The translations under genes were made by a program, and so were the position numbers. Shown here in pieces: positions 37,903 to 46,602 of a stretch of 64,000 nucleotides of DNA. The stretch is taken from assembly GCA_036258315.1 (NCBI GenBank), contig DATADX010000041.1, positions 1 to 64,000 on the forward strand, written 5' to 3'. This DNA comes from DASSYK01 sp036258315. GTDB lineage: Bacteria > Actinomycetota > Thermoleophilia > Solirubrobacterales > 70-9. The notes below the pieces were generated by a model. It was not told where the DNA came from, searched no databases, and saw only the letters and a program-made list of their open reading frames with translations. How positions within the stretch are numbered: the stretch's first letter is position 1; every line of letters begins with the position of its first letter.

Positions 37903-39309
37903 CTACCCGGGGATCGCCGCGGAACGGTTCGCCAGGATCCAGATCGCCAGCTCCTGGTCCGATCGCTTGCCGCTGCCCGGCCACGGCACCTCGCCGTCGT
38001 CGGCCATCAGCCGGAGTTGGTCGGCATCGCCGTCGGGCGGGCGCGGGGCCTCGTGGATGAGGCGGCGACGCGGATCGAGGAAGCGGAGGTCTCCACCGGG
38101 ATGCGACTCGAGCGAGTAGCCGCCCTCGTGGACAAGGCGATGGTGGTGGCGGCAGAGCCGGACCAGATTGCCGAGGCTGGTGTCGCCGCCGTTGGCCCAG
38201 TGGTGCACGTGGTGCGCGTCCAGGTGGAGCCGGTTCTCGCACCCCGGGAAGCGGCAGGTGCCGTCGCGCGCCTGCAGGGCGCGCTTGATCGCGGCAGGGA
38301 TCGCGCGGGTGCGCTGGCCCACGCTGAGCGGGTGCGTCTCTACGTTCGGCGCGTGGCCCGCGCGTTCGCTCAGGAGCGCGACAGCCCCGTCGCAGCCCAG
38401 GCGCCGTGCGGTCTCGGGCGCGATCGCCGAGCCGTGGTCAAGGTGACAGCGACCCTCAGCGTCTCTCGCGAAGGTCGCAGCGTCGACGTGAACGACGAGT
38501 TCGGTTCGGGCGCCGGAATCTGCCTCCGACGCATCGAGGGACGTCTGGGCCATCGCCACAAGGGCGTCGGCGTTGGTCGCGCGGCGCGGGACGGGTGGTT
38601 CCGCGGAACCGCCGTCCTCGGTCGTGGCGGGTGGTTCTGCGGAACCGCTGCCCGCGACCTCAGGCGAGTTGCGGCGCAGGCGCTGGTGGGCCGCGTCCAG
38701 TGCGGTCAGCAGCATCGCGCCGTCCTCGGGAGAGAGCGAGGCGTGGATTGAAAGGCTTCCGTCGTCCTCCCAGAACCAGGTCAGGTAGCGGTTCTCATGG
38801 ATCTCGTTGGCCTCGGCGGTCGAGACGCGGCGCAGGGCGCGGCAGATGCGCTCGAGCTGGGCGGCGGTCGCGTGCTCGGCGAGCTCGAGCAGCTCGTCCT
38901 CGCTCTCGGGTTTGGCGATCCGAGTGAGCGCCCGGACCTTGGAGTAAGAAAGCCGGCCCTCGCGGAAGCCGGCGTGGATGCGCGGAAGATCGTCGAGCTT
39001 CCGCGCGACGCGGACGTGCTCGCGCGCGGCCCGTGGCTCCAGGGCGCAGCGCCACGCGACCCAGTCGGCGCACGACTTGCACCCCCAGCTCCCCCACCCC
39101 TCTCGGCGGTCGAACTCGGCAACGAGCTCCAGCCAGCGGCACATTCCGGCGTTGACGTGCGCGGCGAGCTGCACGATCTCATGCTCCAGGCGCTCGAGCG
39201 AAAGCTCGCCGAGGTACGACAACTGGGCGTCGCTCTTCGATCCCCGGGTGGGCCGAGGCGGTACCGCGGAGCCATTCGAGCCGGAATCAAGGTCTCTCAG
39301 ATCGAACAC
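37903..39309 (-). CDS. DUF222/HNH endonuclease (13E12-repeat family)
   Basis: A 468-residue protein. The N-terminal DUF222 helical domain spans about 30-300 (GWGSWGCKSCADWVAWRCAL, RKLDDLPRIHAGFREGRLSY). It includes a duplicated GSAEPP linker and ends in an HNH nuclease domain: CRFPGCENRLHLDAHHVHHW, NLVRLCRHHHRLVHEGG, with zinc-binding Cys residues and the catalytic His. This is the 13E12 family, abundant in actinobacteria, of uncertain function. The GTG start (39309) lies inside a perfect LexA box and just after a TACCAT -10 element. DNA-damage induction and a leaderless mRNA are therefore expected. Confidence 0.92.
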   Translation of the reverse strand: MFDLRDLDSGSNGSAVPPRPTRGSKSDAQLSYLGELSLERLEHEIVQLAAHVNAGMCRWLELVAEFDRREGWGSWGCKSCADWVAWRCALEPRAAREHVRVARKLDDLPRIHAGFREGRLSYSKVRALTRIAKPESEDELLELAEHATAAQLERICRALRRVSTAEANEIHENRYLTWFWEDDGSLSIHASLSPEDGAMLLTALDAAHQRLRRNSPEVAGSGSAEPPATTEDGGSAEPPVPRRATNADALVAMAQTSLDASEADSGARTELVVHVDAATFARDAEGRCHLDHGSAIAPETARRLGCDGAVALLSERAGHAPNVETHPLSVGQRTRAIPAAIKRALQARDGTCRFPGCENRLHLDAHHVHHWANGGDTSLGNLVRLCRHHHRLVHEGGYSLESHPGGDLRFLDPRRRLIHEAPRPPDGDADQLRLMADDGEVPWPGSGKRSDQELAIWILANRSAAIPG

Positions 39310-39318
39310 ACGTTCGAT
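39301..39318. promoter_or_regulatory. Perfect LexA (SOS) box overlapping the DUF222/HNH start
   Basis: ATCGAAC-ACAC-GTTCGAT is an 18-bp perfect palindrome that fits the Gram-positive LexA box CGAACRNRYGTTCG at every position. It covers the GTG start codon (39307-39309) and touches the minus-strand -10 candidate TACCAT (39322-39317), so bound LexA would block transcription initiation. In mycobacteria, 13E12-family genes also carry LexA boxes. Confidence 0.85.
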
Positions 39319-39420
39319 GGTAAGAGCCGAACCGGACGGAAACCCTGGAACTCAGCCGCCTGCGCTGAAAGCCCTCAGAATGCCCGCCGAGACGGCGACC
39401 GGATCACCGGTCGCCCTCGC

Positions 39421-41235
39421 TCACTTCGCGTAGAGGGCTTCGATCTCCTCGGAGTACTTCTCGGCGATCGGCTTGCGCTTCAGCTTCATCGTCGGGGTCA
39501 GCTCGTCCCCGCCCGGCATCCACTCGGCGTCGATGATCGTGAACTTCTTGATCTGCTCGACGCGCGACATCTTCTCGTTCGCCTCGTCGACCGCCGCCTG
39601 GATCGCGTCGCGCGCGGCCTCATCCTCAGCCAGGTCGGTCAGGTCCTTGCCCTCGAGCCCGTTCTGCTTCGCCCACACCGGCGCGAAGTCGGGGTCGAGG
39701 ACGATCAGCGCGACGTTGTAGGGGCGCTGGTCGCCGATCGTGGCGGCCTGGCCGATCAGCGGGCTCGCCGCCTTCAGCTTCGACTCGATGTTCGCCGGCG
39801 ACATGTTCTTGCCCGCGGCGTTGATGATCAACTCCTTCTTGCGGTCGACGATCTTCAGATATCCGTCCTCATCGAGCTCGCCGATGTCACCGGTCAGCAG
39901 CCAGCCCTCTTCCTCGAACGTCTCGGCCGTCTTCTCGGGCATGTTGCGGTAGCCGGGCATCACCGACGGCGCCTTGACCTGCACCTCACCGTCCTCGGCG
40001 AGCCTGATCTCGACGCCGGGGACGGGCGGCCCGACGGTCCCGATCTTGACCCCGTCGGGCGGGTTGCATGTCGCCACCCCGGACGTCTCCGACATCCCCC
40101 AGAGCTCTCCGATCGGGAGCCCGATCGCGTGGAAGAACTCGAGCACCTCGACCGGTGTCGGGGCGGCGCCGACGTTCACGGCGACCGCCTCGTCGAGCCC
40201 GAGCTGCTGACGGAGCGGCGCGAACATCTGCTCCTCGGCCTGAGCGATGGCCGCGCTGAGCTCGTCGGGGACCTCCTCACCGGCCTGCTCGAGCCGGAGC
40301 TTCTTGATCGCGGCGGCGATCCCCTGCTCGGCCGGCTCGCGCGCCTCGTCCGGGAGCGCGGCGAGCTTGGCCTCGACCCCGGCCTTGATCTTTTCCCAGA
40401 CGCGGGGAACCGCGAAGAACCAGGTCGGCCGCACGGCCGCCAGGGACTCGCCGATCTTGCGGGGATCCGGGCAGATCGTCACCGTCAGGCCCCGGATCAC
40501 AGGCAGGTAGTAATGGGCCGCGCGCTCGGCGATGTGGGCGGCGGGCAGCCAGGAGATCACCTTGGCGCCTCGCTCCGGCAGGTCGATGATCCCGTCCATC
40601 CCGCCGACCAGGGCCATCAGATTCCGGTGGGTGAGCTGCACGCCCTTCGGGGGTCCGGTCGTCCCGGAGGTGTAGATCAGGGTGAGGAGGTCGTCGGGGC
40701 CGAGGTCCTCGACCGAGGACTCCGGGTCGAAGCCCGGGTCCATCTCCTCCACCTCGGCGAGCGTGTGGTCGCCGCCCTCGCCGTCGACGACGATCACGTG
40801 CTCGAGATGGGGCAGGCTCTCGCGCGCCTTGTTGAACTGGTCGAGGAACATCGATTCGACGATCGCGACCCTGCAGTTCGCGTCGCTGCAGACGTACTCG
40901 ATCTGCTCGGGCGAGGAGGTCTGATAGATCGAGAACGGCACCGCGCCGAGCACCACCGCCGCGAGGTCGCAGGGGATGAACTCGGGCCGGTTGTTGAGCA
41001 TGATCGCGACGGTGTCGCCCTTGCCGACGCCGAGCTTCGCCAGCCCGCCCGCGATCCGATGGACGCGGTCGCGGAGCTCGTTCCAGCTGGTCGAATCGGA
41101 ATCGTCCTGGGTCCGGATCGCGACGTCGTCGCCGAGCCGGTCGACCGACATGTAGAAGGCCTTGACGAGGTTCGGCGCGGGCAGCTCGGGGAGGTCGCCA
41201 CCGCTCGCGTAGCGCTCAGACGTCGTGATCTCCAC
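39421..41235 (-). CDS. Long-chain acyl-CoA synthetase (FadD/FACS-like)
   Basis: A 604-residue AMP-forming ligase. The P-loop is LLTLIYTSGTTGPPKGVQLT (A3), and the acyl-adenylate motif ELWGMSETSG(V) (A5) is present. WLLTGDIGELDEDGYLKIVD (A7-A8) is followed by the C-terminal domain KNMSPANIE. It matches the FadD15/FAA1 class of long-chain acyl-CoA synthetases. It starts at GTG 41235 with AGGAG upstream. It activates fatty acids with CoA for lipid synthesis or degradation and could feed the WS/DGAT enzyme. It lies in the block that separates rseP from ispG. Confidence 0.92.
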   Translation of the reverse strand: MEITTSERYASGGDLPELPAPNLVKAFYMSVDRLGDDVAIRTQDDSDSTSWNELRDRVHRIAGGLAKLGVGKGDTVAIMLNNRPEFIPCDLAAVVLGAVPFSIYQTSSPEQIEYVCSDANCRVAIVESMFLDQFNKARESLPHLEHVIVVDGEGGDHTLAEVEEMDPGFDPESSVEDLGPDDLLTLIYTSGTTGPPKGVQLTHRNLMALVGGMDGIIDLPERGAKVISWLPAAHIAERAAHYYLPVIRGLTVTICPDPRKIGESLAAVRPTWFFAVPRVWEKIKAGVEAKLAALPDEAREPAEQGIAAAIKKLRLEQAGEEVPDELSAAIAQAEEQMFAPLRQQLGLDEAVAVNVGAAPTPVEVLEFFHAIGLPIGELWGMSETSGVATCNPPDGVKIGTVGPPVPGVEIRLAEDGEVQVKAPSVMPGYRNMPEKTAETFEEEGWLLTGDIGELDEDGYLKIVDRKKELIINAAGKNMSPANIESKLKAASPLIGQAATIGDQRPYNVALIVLDPDFAPVWAKQNGLEGKDLTDLAEDEAARDAIQAAVDEANEKMSRVEQIKKFTIIDAEWMPGGDELTPTMKLKRKPIAEKYSEEIEALYAK

Positions 41236-41292
41236 CTGCGGCTCCTCTCCTCGTGGACGCAGGGGGAACGCTACCTGAATCCCGCCTGATCG

Positions 41293-42507
41293 CTAGCGCT
41301 GGATGTCGATTCCCTCGCCGGTCAGGCGGCCGATGTCATTCGAGAGACCGATGTACGCGAGGGCGAGGATGAGGACGAAGCCGACGGCGCCGGCTCGCTC
41401 CATCGTCCTGAACGAGACCCGCCGGCCGCGGACCTTCTCGACGATGCTCCAGAAGATGTGGCCGCCGTCGAGCGGCAGGAACGGGAACAGGTTGACGATC
41501 GCGAGCGAGAGGCTGATCGCGCCGAGCAGGAAGAAGGCCGCCCAGGCGTCGAAGTTGATCGCCTGGCGGGTCGCCTCATAGCTGCCCACCACTCCGCTGA
41601 TCTCCTTTCGCTGCTCGGCGTCGAATATCCGCGCGATCACGCTCGCCGTCTGGGAGGTGATCGTCCACATCTGATCGACGGAGAAGTCGGCGGCCTCGGC
41701 AATGGACGGGTTCGCTGGGCTGACGTCGGTCGGCTCGAACCGCACGCCCAGCAGGGCCTGCCCGGCCTCGGTGTCGTACCTGGGGGTGATCTCGAGCGGA
41801 ATCGTCCCACCGTCCCGCTCGACCACGACGCGCACCGGCGTGGTCGCCTCGCACCCTGAGGCGGGCTCGCCTGCGCAGGTGTGCGAGCCGATCAGCTCGC
41901 GGAATCGGTCCGCGCGCTCGTCGCCGTTCACGCTCTCGAGCGACCTGCCGTCGATCGAGACGATCCGGTCGTCCTCGTGGAGTTGCCCGCGGGCGGGGGA
42001 TTCGCTGGTCAGCTCCGCGATCCGCAGGCCGGGGCCGGTGACCTCATTGATGCCGAAGGCGAGGAAGAAGAAGATCAGGAAGGCGATCAGCACGTTCATC
42101 GCCGGGCCGGCACCGATCACGACGATCCGCTTCCAGACGGGCTGGTTGTAGTAGGCGCGCTCGCGCAGGCCCGGCGGGAGCGGCTCCCCCGGCCGGCTCA
42201 CGCCCTCGCCAGGGTCCTGGTCGACGGACTCGACCTTCTCGAGCAGTCCCGCCTCGCGGGGAGGGGCCGCCGCGTCGCGCGGCTCCACCTCATCGGGGTT
42301 CATCCCGGTGATCTTCACGAACCCGCCGAGCGGGATCGCCCCGATCCCGTACTCGGTCTCGCCGCGCCTGATGCTCCACAGCTTCGGCGGGAAGAAGAGG
42401 AAGAAGCGCTCGACCCGCATCCCCGTCCACTTCGCGGCGATGAAGTGGCCGAACTCGTGCAGGATGATCAGCGCCGCGAACCCGGCGAACGCGAGGAACC
42501 AGCTCAT
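41293..42507 (-). CDS. rseP: Site-2 intramembrane metalloprotease (RseP/Rip1)
   Basis: A 404-residue M50B protease. HEFGH (ILHEFGHFIAAKWTG) in the first helix supplies the zinc ligands, and NLFPFLPLDGGH in a later helix carries the third ligand Asp. A single PDZ domain lies between them (about residues 175-260), including an insertion with two Cys (HTCAGEPASGCEA). It cuts anti-sigma factors and other membrane substrates after a first cleavage outside the membrane. The start has GAGGGGG upstream and follows dxr by 10 bases, the usual dxr-rseP order. Confidence 0.95.
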   Translation of the reverse strand: MSWFLAFAGFAALIILHEFGHFIAAKWTGMRVERFFLFFPPKLWSIRRGETEYGIGAIPLGGFVKITGMNPDEVEPRDAAAPPREAGLLEKVESVDQDPGEGVSRPGEPLPPGLRERAYYNQPVWKRIVVIGAGPAMNVLIAFLIFFFLAFGINEVTGPGLRIAELTSESPARGQLHEDDRIVSIDGRSLESVNGDERADRFRELIGSHTCAGEPASGCEATTPVRVVVERDGGTIPLEITPRYDTEAGQALLGVRFEPTDVSPANPSIAEAADFSVDQMWTITSQTASVIARIFDAEQRKEISGVVGSYEATRQAINFDAWAAFFLLGAISLSLAIVNLFPFLPLDGGHIFWSIVEKVRGRRVSFRTMERAGAVGFVLILALAYIGLSNDIGRLTGEGIDIQR

Positions 42508-42517
42508 CGCATCCCCC

Positions 42518-43669
42518 TCACGCGACCGCGAGGCCCTCGATCAGCCCTCTTGCGTGCTCGCGTGCCCTCGCGTCGGCGGCGAACAGCTCGTCGAAGTGGC
42601 CGGCCGCGCCGGTCGGGACCTCGTCGAGGCAGCGGTCGATCACCTGTGCGATCCCGGTGAACGGGATCCGCTCGTCGAGGAAGGCGCCGACGGCGACCTC
42701 GTCCGCGGCGTTGAGCACGCACGGCGCGGTCCCGCCCGCCTCACCGGCCTCGCGGGCGAGGCGCAGGCAGGGGAAGGTGTCGGTGTCGGGCTCTTCGAAG
42801 CTCAGGTCCCCGACGCTCGGGAGGTCGAGAACCGGGACGTCGACGTCGGCGCGCTCGGGCAGGTGCAGGGCATAGGAGATCGGGACGCGCATGTCCGGGT
42901 AGCCGAGGTGGGCGAGCGAGGCGCCGTCGTTGAGGTGTACGAGCGAGTGGACGATCGACTGGGGATGGACGACCACGTCGATCGCCGCGTACGGGACGCC
43001 GAACAGATGGTGCGCCTCGATCATCTCGAAGCCCTTGTTCATCAGCGTCGCCGAGTCGATCGTGATCCGGCCGCCCATCTCCCAGGTGGGATGGGCGAGA
43101 GCGTCCTGCGGGGAGACGCCCGAGAGGTCGGTTCGCCCCCGGAACGGCCCGCCGGAGGCGGTGAGGACGAGCCTGTCGACCGTCCCGGGCGGCTCGGAGC
43201 GGATCAGCTGGTAGAGCGCCGAGTGCTCGGAGTCGACCGGGATCAGGCGCGCCCCTGTCGCCTCGGCGAGGGCCGTGACGAGCTCGCCGCCGATCACCAG
43301 CGACTCCTTGTTCGCGAGCGCGACATCGATCCCCTCGGTCAGGGCGACGACCGTCGGGCCGAGACCGGCCGCGCCGACGATCGCGTTGAGGATGAGGTCG
43401 GCGCCGGCGGAGTCGATCAGCGCCCTGATCCCCTCCTCGCCCGGCATCACGCGGCCGCCCCACTCCGTCGCCGCCCGCTCGGCCGCTCCCGCGTCCGCGA
43501 GCGCGACGGCGGGGACGCCGTTCTGACGCGCCTGCTCGAGCAGGGGCTCCCAGCTCGAGTTGGCCGTCAGGCCGACGACCCGGAGGTCGTCGCTGCCGGC
43601 GATCACCTCGAGCGCCTGCGTGCCGATCGACCCCGTCGAGCCGAGTACCAGGACCTTCTTCGGAGCCAC
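42518..43669 (-). CDS. dxr: 1-deoxy-D-xylulose-5-phosphate reductoisomerase
   Basis: A 383-residue MEP-pathway enzyme. The NADPH-binding motif VLVLGSTGSIGTQALEV opens the protein. ALANKESLVIGGELV follows, then the metal/substrate site DSEHSALYQ, the loop ASGGPFRG, PTWEMGGRITIDSATLMNKG and the C-terminal helical domain. It converts DXP to MEP and works in the same pathway as IspG (35242). The start is GTG 43669. It is separated from cdsA by an inserted small membrane protein gene with its own terminator. Confidence 0.96.
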   Translation of the reverse strand: MAPKKVLVLGSTGSIGTQALEVIAGSDDLRVVGLTANSSWEPLLEQARQNGVPAVALADAGAAERAATEWGGRVMPGEEGIRALIDSAGADLILNAIVGAAGLGPTVVALTEGIDVALANKESLVIGGELVTALAEATGARLIPVDSEHSALYQLIRSEPPGTVDRLVLTASGGPFRGRTDLSGVSPQDALAHPTWEMGGRITIDSATLMNKGFEMIEAHHLFGVPYAAIDVVVHPQSIVHSLVHLNDGASLAHLGYPDMRVPISYALHLPERADVDVPVLDLPSVGDLSFEEPDTDTFPCLRLAREAGEAGGTAPCVLNAADEVAVGAFLDERIPFTGIAQVIDRCLDEVPTGAAGHFDELFAADARAREHARGLIEGLAVA

Positions 43670-43725
43670 GGTCGCCCAGTGTAGGGGCGGGTCTCAGCGG
43701 GCCTGAGCGCCGCCGCGGAACGCGA

Positions 43726-43749
43726 ACGGGAGGCCGCTGGGCCTCCCGT
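43726..43749. terminator. Terminator hairpin after the small membrane-protein gene
   Basis: ACGGGAGGCC-GCTG-GGCCTCCCGT is a perfect 10-bp stem with a 4-base loop, 27 bases past the stop of the 43776 gene and upstream of dxr. It implies that dxr may need its own promoter. Confidence 0.7.
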
Positions 43750-43775
43750 CCACGTTGCCATCTGGCGGCGCAGTC

Positions 43776-44303
43776 CTAGCGGACCTGGAATGCGGACAGC
43801 TGGAACTGATGCACCCGCAGGTCGCCGGCGTTCTCGTTGCAGGCCACCGAGATCGCGTGCTTGCCGCCGAGCGGCGTCGTGACGACGTTGATGCCCGAGC
43901 CGTCGCCGTGCTCGCCGGTGTGCGTGTCTTGCTCGATCCGGATCGTCGTCCCGGGGATCGGGTTGTTGTCGGCCTCGAGGCGGCAGTCACCGCGCGCCAA
44001 GGGCCCACCAACGCCGTCGAAGACGCCGTTGAACGAGACGTAGTACTTGCGCGGGAACCCGGTCGACCCGTCGACGTTGACGGTCGCGCAGTCGGTGTAG
44101 GTCGCCGCCGCGGTCGGGTTGCAGTCCGTCCCCGTCGCCGTCTTGCTGAACGGCAGCACCTTCAGCCGCGCGTCCTTGCTCAGGCCCTTGTACTCGACCT
44201 TCTTCTGGGTCGCTGCATAGGCCCCGCCGCTGAGAGCGGCGATCAGCGCCACGATTCCGACGATCATCGCCGGCGACGGGCGCTTCCTGAACATCTTCGT
44301 CAT
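43776..44303 (-). CDS. Small exported/membrane-anchored protein of RPSPAM type
   Basis: The ATG at 44303 is preferred over a GTG three codons upstream because GGAAGGGAG has correct spacing only to it. The 175-residue protein begins MTKMFRKRPSPAM, followed by a hydrophobic helix VGIVALIAALSGGAYA. The mature region has YKGLSKDARLKVLP, two Cys pairs (TDCNPTAAATYTDC; GDCRLEADNN and VACNENAG) and beta strands ending HQFQLSAFQVR. The RPSPAM-helix-GGxAYAA start recurs in many proteins of Solirubrobacterales. Function unknown. It interrupts the usual cdsA-dxr order. Confidence 0.8.
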   Translation of the reverse strand: MTKMFRKRPSPAMIVGIVALIAALSGGAYAATQKKVEYKGLSKDARLKVLPFSKTATGTDCNPTAAATYTDCATVNVDGSTGFPRKYYVSFNGVFDGVGGPLARGDCRLEADNNPIPGTTIRIEQDTHTGEHGDGSGINVVTTPLGGKHAISVACNENAGDLRVHQFQLSAFQVR

Positions 44304-44386
44304 ACGTGTCACTCCCTTCCTGCCGTTGTGAACACCACCTCACGTAACAGACCGGAGGGCCGAAGTTGCGGCCCGGGCGACGGATG

Positions 44387-45361
44387 TCAGTAGACGAACG
44401 CGACGGACAGGTAATAGCCGGCGACGACGGTGAAGATGACGGCGTCGAGGCGGTCGATCAGCCCGCCGTGGGGGCCGAACAGCGTCCCGGTGTCCTTGAC
44501 GGCGAGGTCGCGCTTGATCATCGAGGCGAACAGGTCGCCGAGCGGGGCGACGGCGGCGACCGCCATCCCCATGATCAGCGCGTCGGTGCCCGGCAGCCAG
44601 TCCTGGTAAAGGCCGGCGAACCAGAAACCCATCGTCCCGCCGATGAAGCCCCCGATCAGGCCCTCGAGCGTCTTGTTGGGCGAGATCCTCGGGCTGATCC
44701 TGCGTGAGCCGAACAGACGGCCCGCCCCGTAGGCGGCGGTGTCACCGAGGAAGGTCGCGACGAGCACGTCGATCAGCAGCGCGCCCCCGTGGTCGGGCAG
44801 GTCCCGCAGCAGCATCGCGTGCGTGAACCCGAGTCCGAACCAGGCGATTCCCAGCACGGTGATCCCGATCGCGACCGTCACCCCGTGGTAATCGCGCCGC
44901 GCCGCGGCGAACCCGAAGATCGCCGGGAACGAGGCCGCCACGACGAGCAGGATCTGGAAGGAGCTGCCGTAGTGGGCGGCGATCACCATCCCGGCGAGCG
45001 CCAAGTACGCCGGAAGCGTCACGGGTGCGGCAGAGGCGGTCATCCGGAAGAACTCGCGCAGGCCGAGGACGCCGAAGCCGATCATCGCGAGCATGAACAC
45101 CTCGCCCCCCACGGCGACGATGAAGATCGCGAACGCGATCCAGGGGATCGCGACGAGGACTCGCTGCGAGGTCTCGGTCCTGCCGAACGGCAGCCGTTTG
45201 TAGAGAGGCGGCTTCTCCGCGCCGGGGCCCTTGGAGACGCGGATCTCCGGCGCCCGCTCCTCCTCTGGCGTGTCGAAGCGAGGGATCTCGAGGTCGTCGG
45301 AGGATTCCTCCCGCCCGAACCGGAAGGTCGGCGGATCGAGGTCGTCGCGTTCCGGGGTCAT
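44387..45361 (-). CDS. cdsA: Phosphatidate cytidylyltransferase
   Basis: A 324-residue membrane enzyme. The first 75 residues are acidic and cytoplasmic (MTPERDDLDPPTFRFGREES), an unusual extension. Eight or so helices follow, with the CDS signature S-x-x-R-x-S-P-N-K-T-x-E-G-x2-G in SRRISPRISPNKTLEG, then DLFASMIKRDLAVKDTG and PHGGLIDRLDA. It makes CDP-diacylglycerol for phospholipid synthesis (PgsA-like enzyme at 32911). It overlaps uppS by ATGA, which fixes the start. Confidence 0.95.
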   Translation of the reverse strand: MTPERDDLDPPTFRFGREESSDDLEIPRFDTPEEERAPEIRVSKGPGAEKPPLYKRLPFGRTETSQRVLVAIPWIAFAIFIVAVGGEVFMLAMIGFGVLGLREFFRMTASAAPVTLPAYLALAGMVIAAHYGSSFQILLVVAASFPAIFGFAAARRDYHGVTVAIGITVLGIAWFGLGFTHAMLLRDLPDHGGALLIDVLVATFLGDTAAYGAGRLFGSRRISPRISPNKTLEGLIGGFIGGTMGFWFAGLYQDWLPGTDALIMGMAVAAVAPLGDLFASMIKRDLAVKDTGTLFGPHGGLIDRLDAVIFTVVAGYYLSVAFVY

Positions 45362-46020
45362 CGGGCCCCGAAGCGCCGCTGGCGCTCGTCGTAGGAGGCG
45401 AGGGCATCCGCGAAGGCCTCGCGGCTGAAATCGGGCCACAGCTCGTCGCGGAAGACGAACTCGGAGTAGGCGCACTGCCAGAGCAGGTAGTTGGAGATCC
45501 GCTGCTCCCCGCTCGTCCGGATCAGGAGGTCTGGGTCGTGCATCTCGGGCGCGTAGAGGTGCCTTCGGAACTCCTCTTCGTCGTCGCCTTCGAAGCTCCT
45601 CGCCGCGTCGAGGATCTCGGCCCGGCCCCCGTAGTTGAAGGCGACGAACAGCGTGATCCGCTCGTTGGAGCCGGTCTCGGCCTCGGCCCAGGCCATCTGA
45701 TCCTGGAGCTGGGGCGAGACGCCCTCGCGACGGCCGATGAAGCGCATCCTGACGCCCTCCGCCTTCAGCTCAGGGGTCTCCCCCTGGATCCGCTCGGCGA
45801 ACATCGCCATCAGCCCGTCGACCTCCTCCTTGGGCCGCGACCAGTTCTCGGTCGAGAACGAGTAGACGGTCAGCTCCTCGATCCCGAACTCGACGGCATC
45901 CCGGAGCCGCGCCTGGACGACGTCCGCGCCCGCCCGGTGACCTTCGATGACCGGCAGACCGCGCTGCCGGGCCCAACGGCCGTTCCCGTCAGTGATGATC
46001 GCGACGTATCGAGCGGACAT
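45358..46020 (-). CDS. uppS: Undecaprenyl (polyprenyl) diphosphate synthase
   Basis: A 220-residue cis-prenyltransferase. It starts MSARYVAIITDGNGRWARQRG, where the catalytic Asp lies in TDGNGRWA (most relatives read MDGNGRWA). GHRAGADV, YSFSTENWSRP, FNYGGRAEI and RTSGEQRISNYLLWQ follow with the pyrophosphate-binding Arg/Ser residues. It makes the lipid carrier for peptidoglycan from isoprenoid units supplied by Dxr and IspG. It lies 15 bases after frr and overlaps cdsA. Confidence 0.96.
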   Translation of the reverse strand: MSARYVAIITDGNGRWARQRGLPVIEGHRAGADVVQARLRDAVEFGIEELTVYSFSTENWSRPKEEVDGLMAMFAERIQGETPELKAEGVRMRFIGRREGVSPQLQDQMAWAEAETGSNERITLFVAFNYGGRAEILDAARSFEGDDEEEFRRHLYAPEMHDPDLLIRTSGEQRISNYLLWQCAYSEFVFRDELWPDFSREAFADALASYDERQRRFGAR

Positions 46021-46035
46021 GGGAGGAGCCTCGGG

Positions 46036-46602
46036 CTAGACCTCGAGGATCTCCTCCTCCTTGCCCTTCAGGAGACTGTCGATCTCGGCGATCGACTCGT
46101 CGGTTTGCTTCTGCAGCCCCGTCTCGGCACGGTGCTCCTCGTCGGAGCCCGCGTCGCCCTCCTTCTTCAGCTCGCGCAGGTCGTGCATCACGTCGCGTCG
46201 GATGTTCCGGATCGCGACGCGGCCGTCCTCGGCGACGTTGTGGACGACCTTGACCATCTCGCGCCGGCGCTCCTCGGTCAGCTCGGGAATCGAGAGCCGG
46301 ATCACGTTGCCGTCGTTGGACGGAGTGAGCCCGAGGTCGGACTCGAGCACCGACTTCTCGATCGCGCTGATCGACGACTTGTCGTACGGCGTCACGGTCA
46401 GCATCCGCGCGTCCGTCGCGGCCACCTGGGCGAGCTGGTTGAGCGGCGTCTCGGCTCCGTAGTACTCGACGACCACGCGGTCGAGCAGGTGCGGCGAGGC
46501 GCGGCCCGTGCGCACCGTGGCGAGCTCGTTGCGCGTCGACTCGACGGACTTGCCCATTCGCTCCTTCGCGTCGGCGAGCAGCTCGTCGATGATCTCGCTC
46601 AT
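46036..46602 (-). CDS. frr: Ribosome recycling factor
   Basis: A 188-residue protein with the complete RRF sequence pattern: MGKSVESTRNELATVRTGRA, HLLDRVVVEYYGAETPLNQL, AQVAATDARMLTVTPYDKSS and the helical EERRREMVKVVHNVAEDGRV. With EF-G it releases ribosomes from mRNA after termination. Its ATG overlaps the pyrH stop by one base (TGATG), indicating tight co-translation in the rpsB-tsf-pyrH-frr operon. The C-terminus is slightly acidic and otherwise standard. Confidence 0.96.
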   Translation of the reverse strand: MSEIIDELLADAKERMGKSVESTRNELATVRTGRASPHLLDRVVVEYYGAETPLNQLAQVAATDARMLTVTPYDKSSISAIEKSVLESDLGLTPSNDGNVIRLSIPELTEERRREMVKVVHNVAEDGRVAIRNIRRDVMHDLRELKKEGDAGSDEEHRAETGLQKQTDESIAEIDSLLKGKEEEILEV

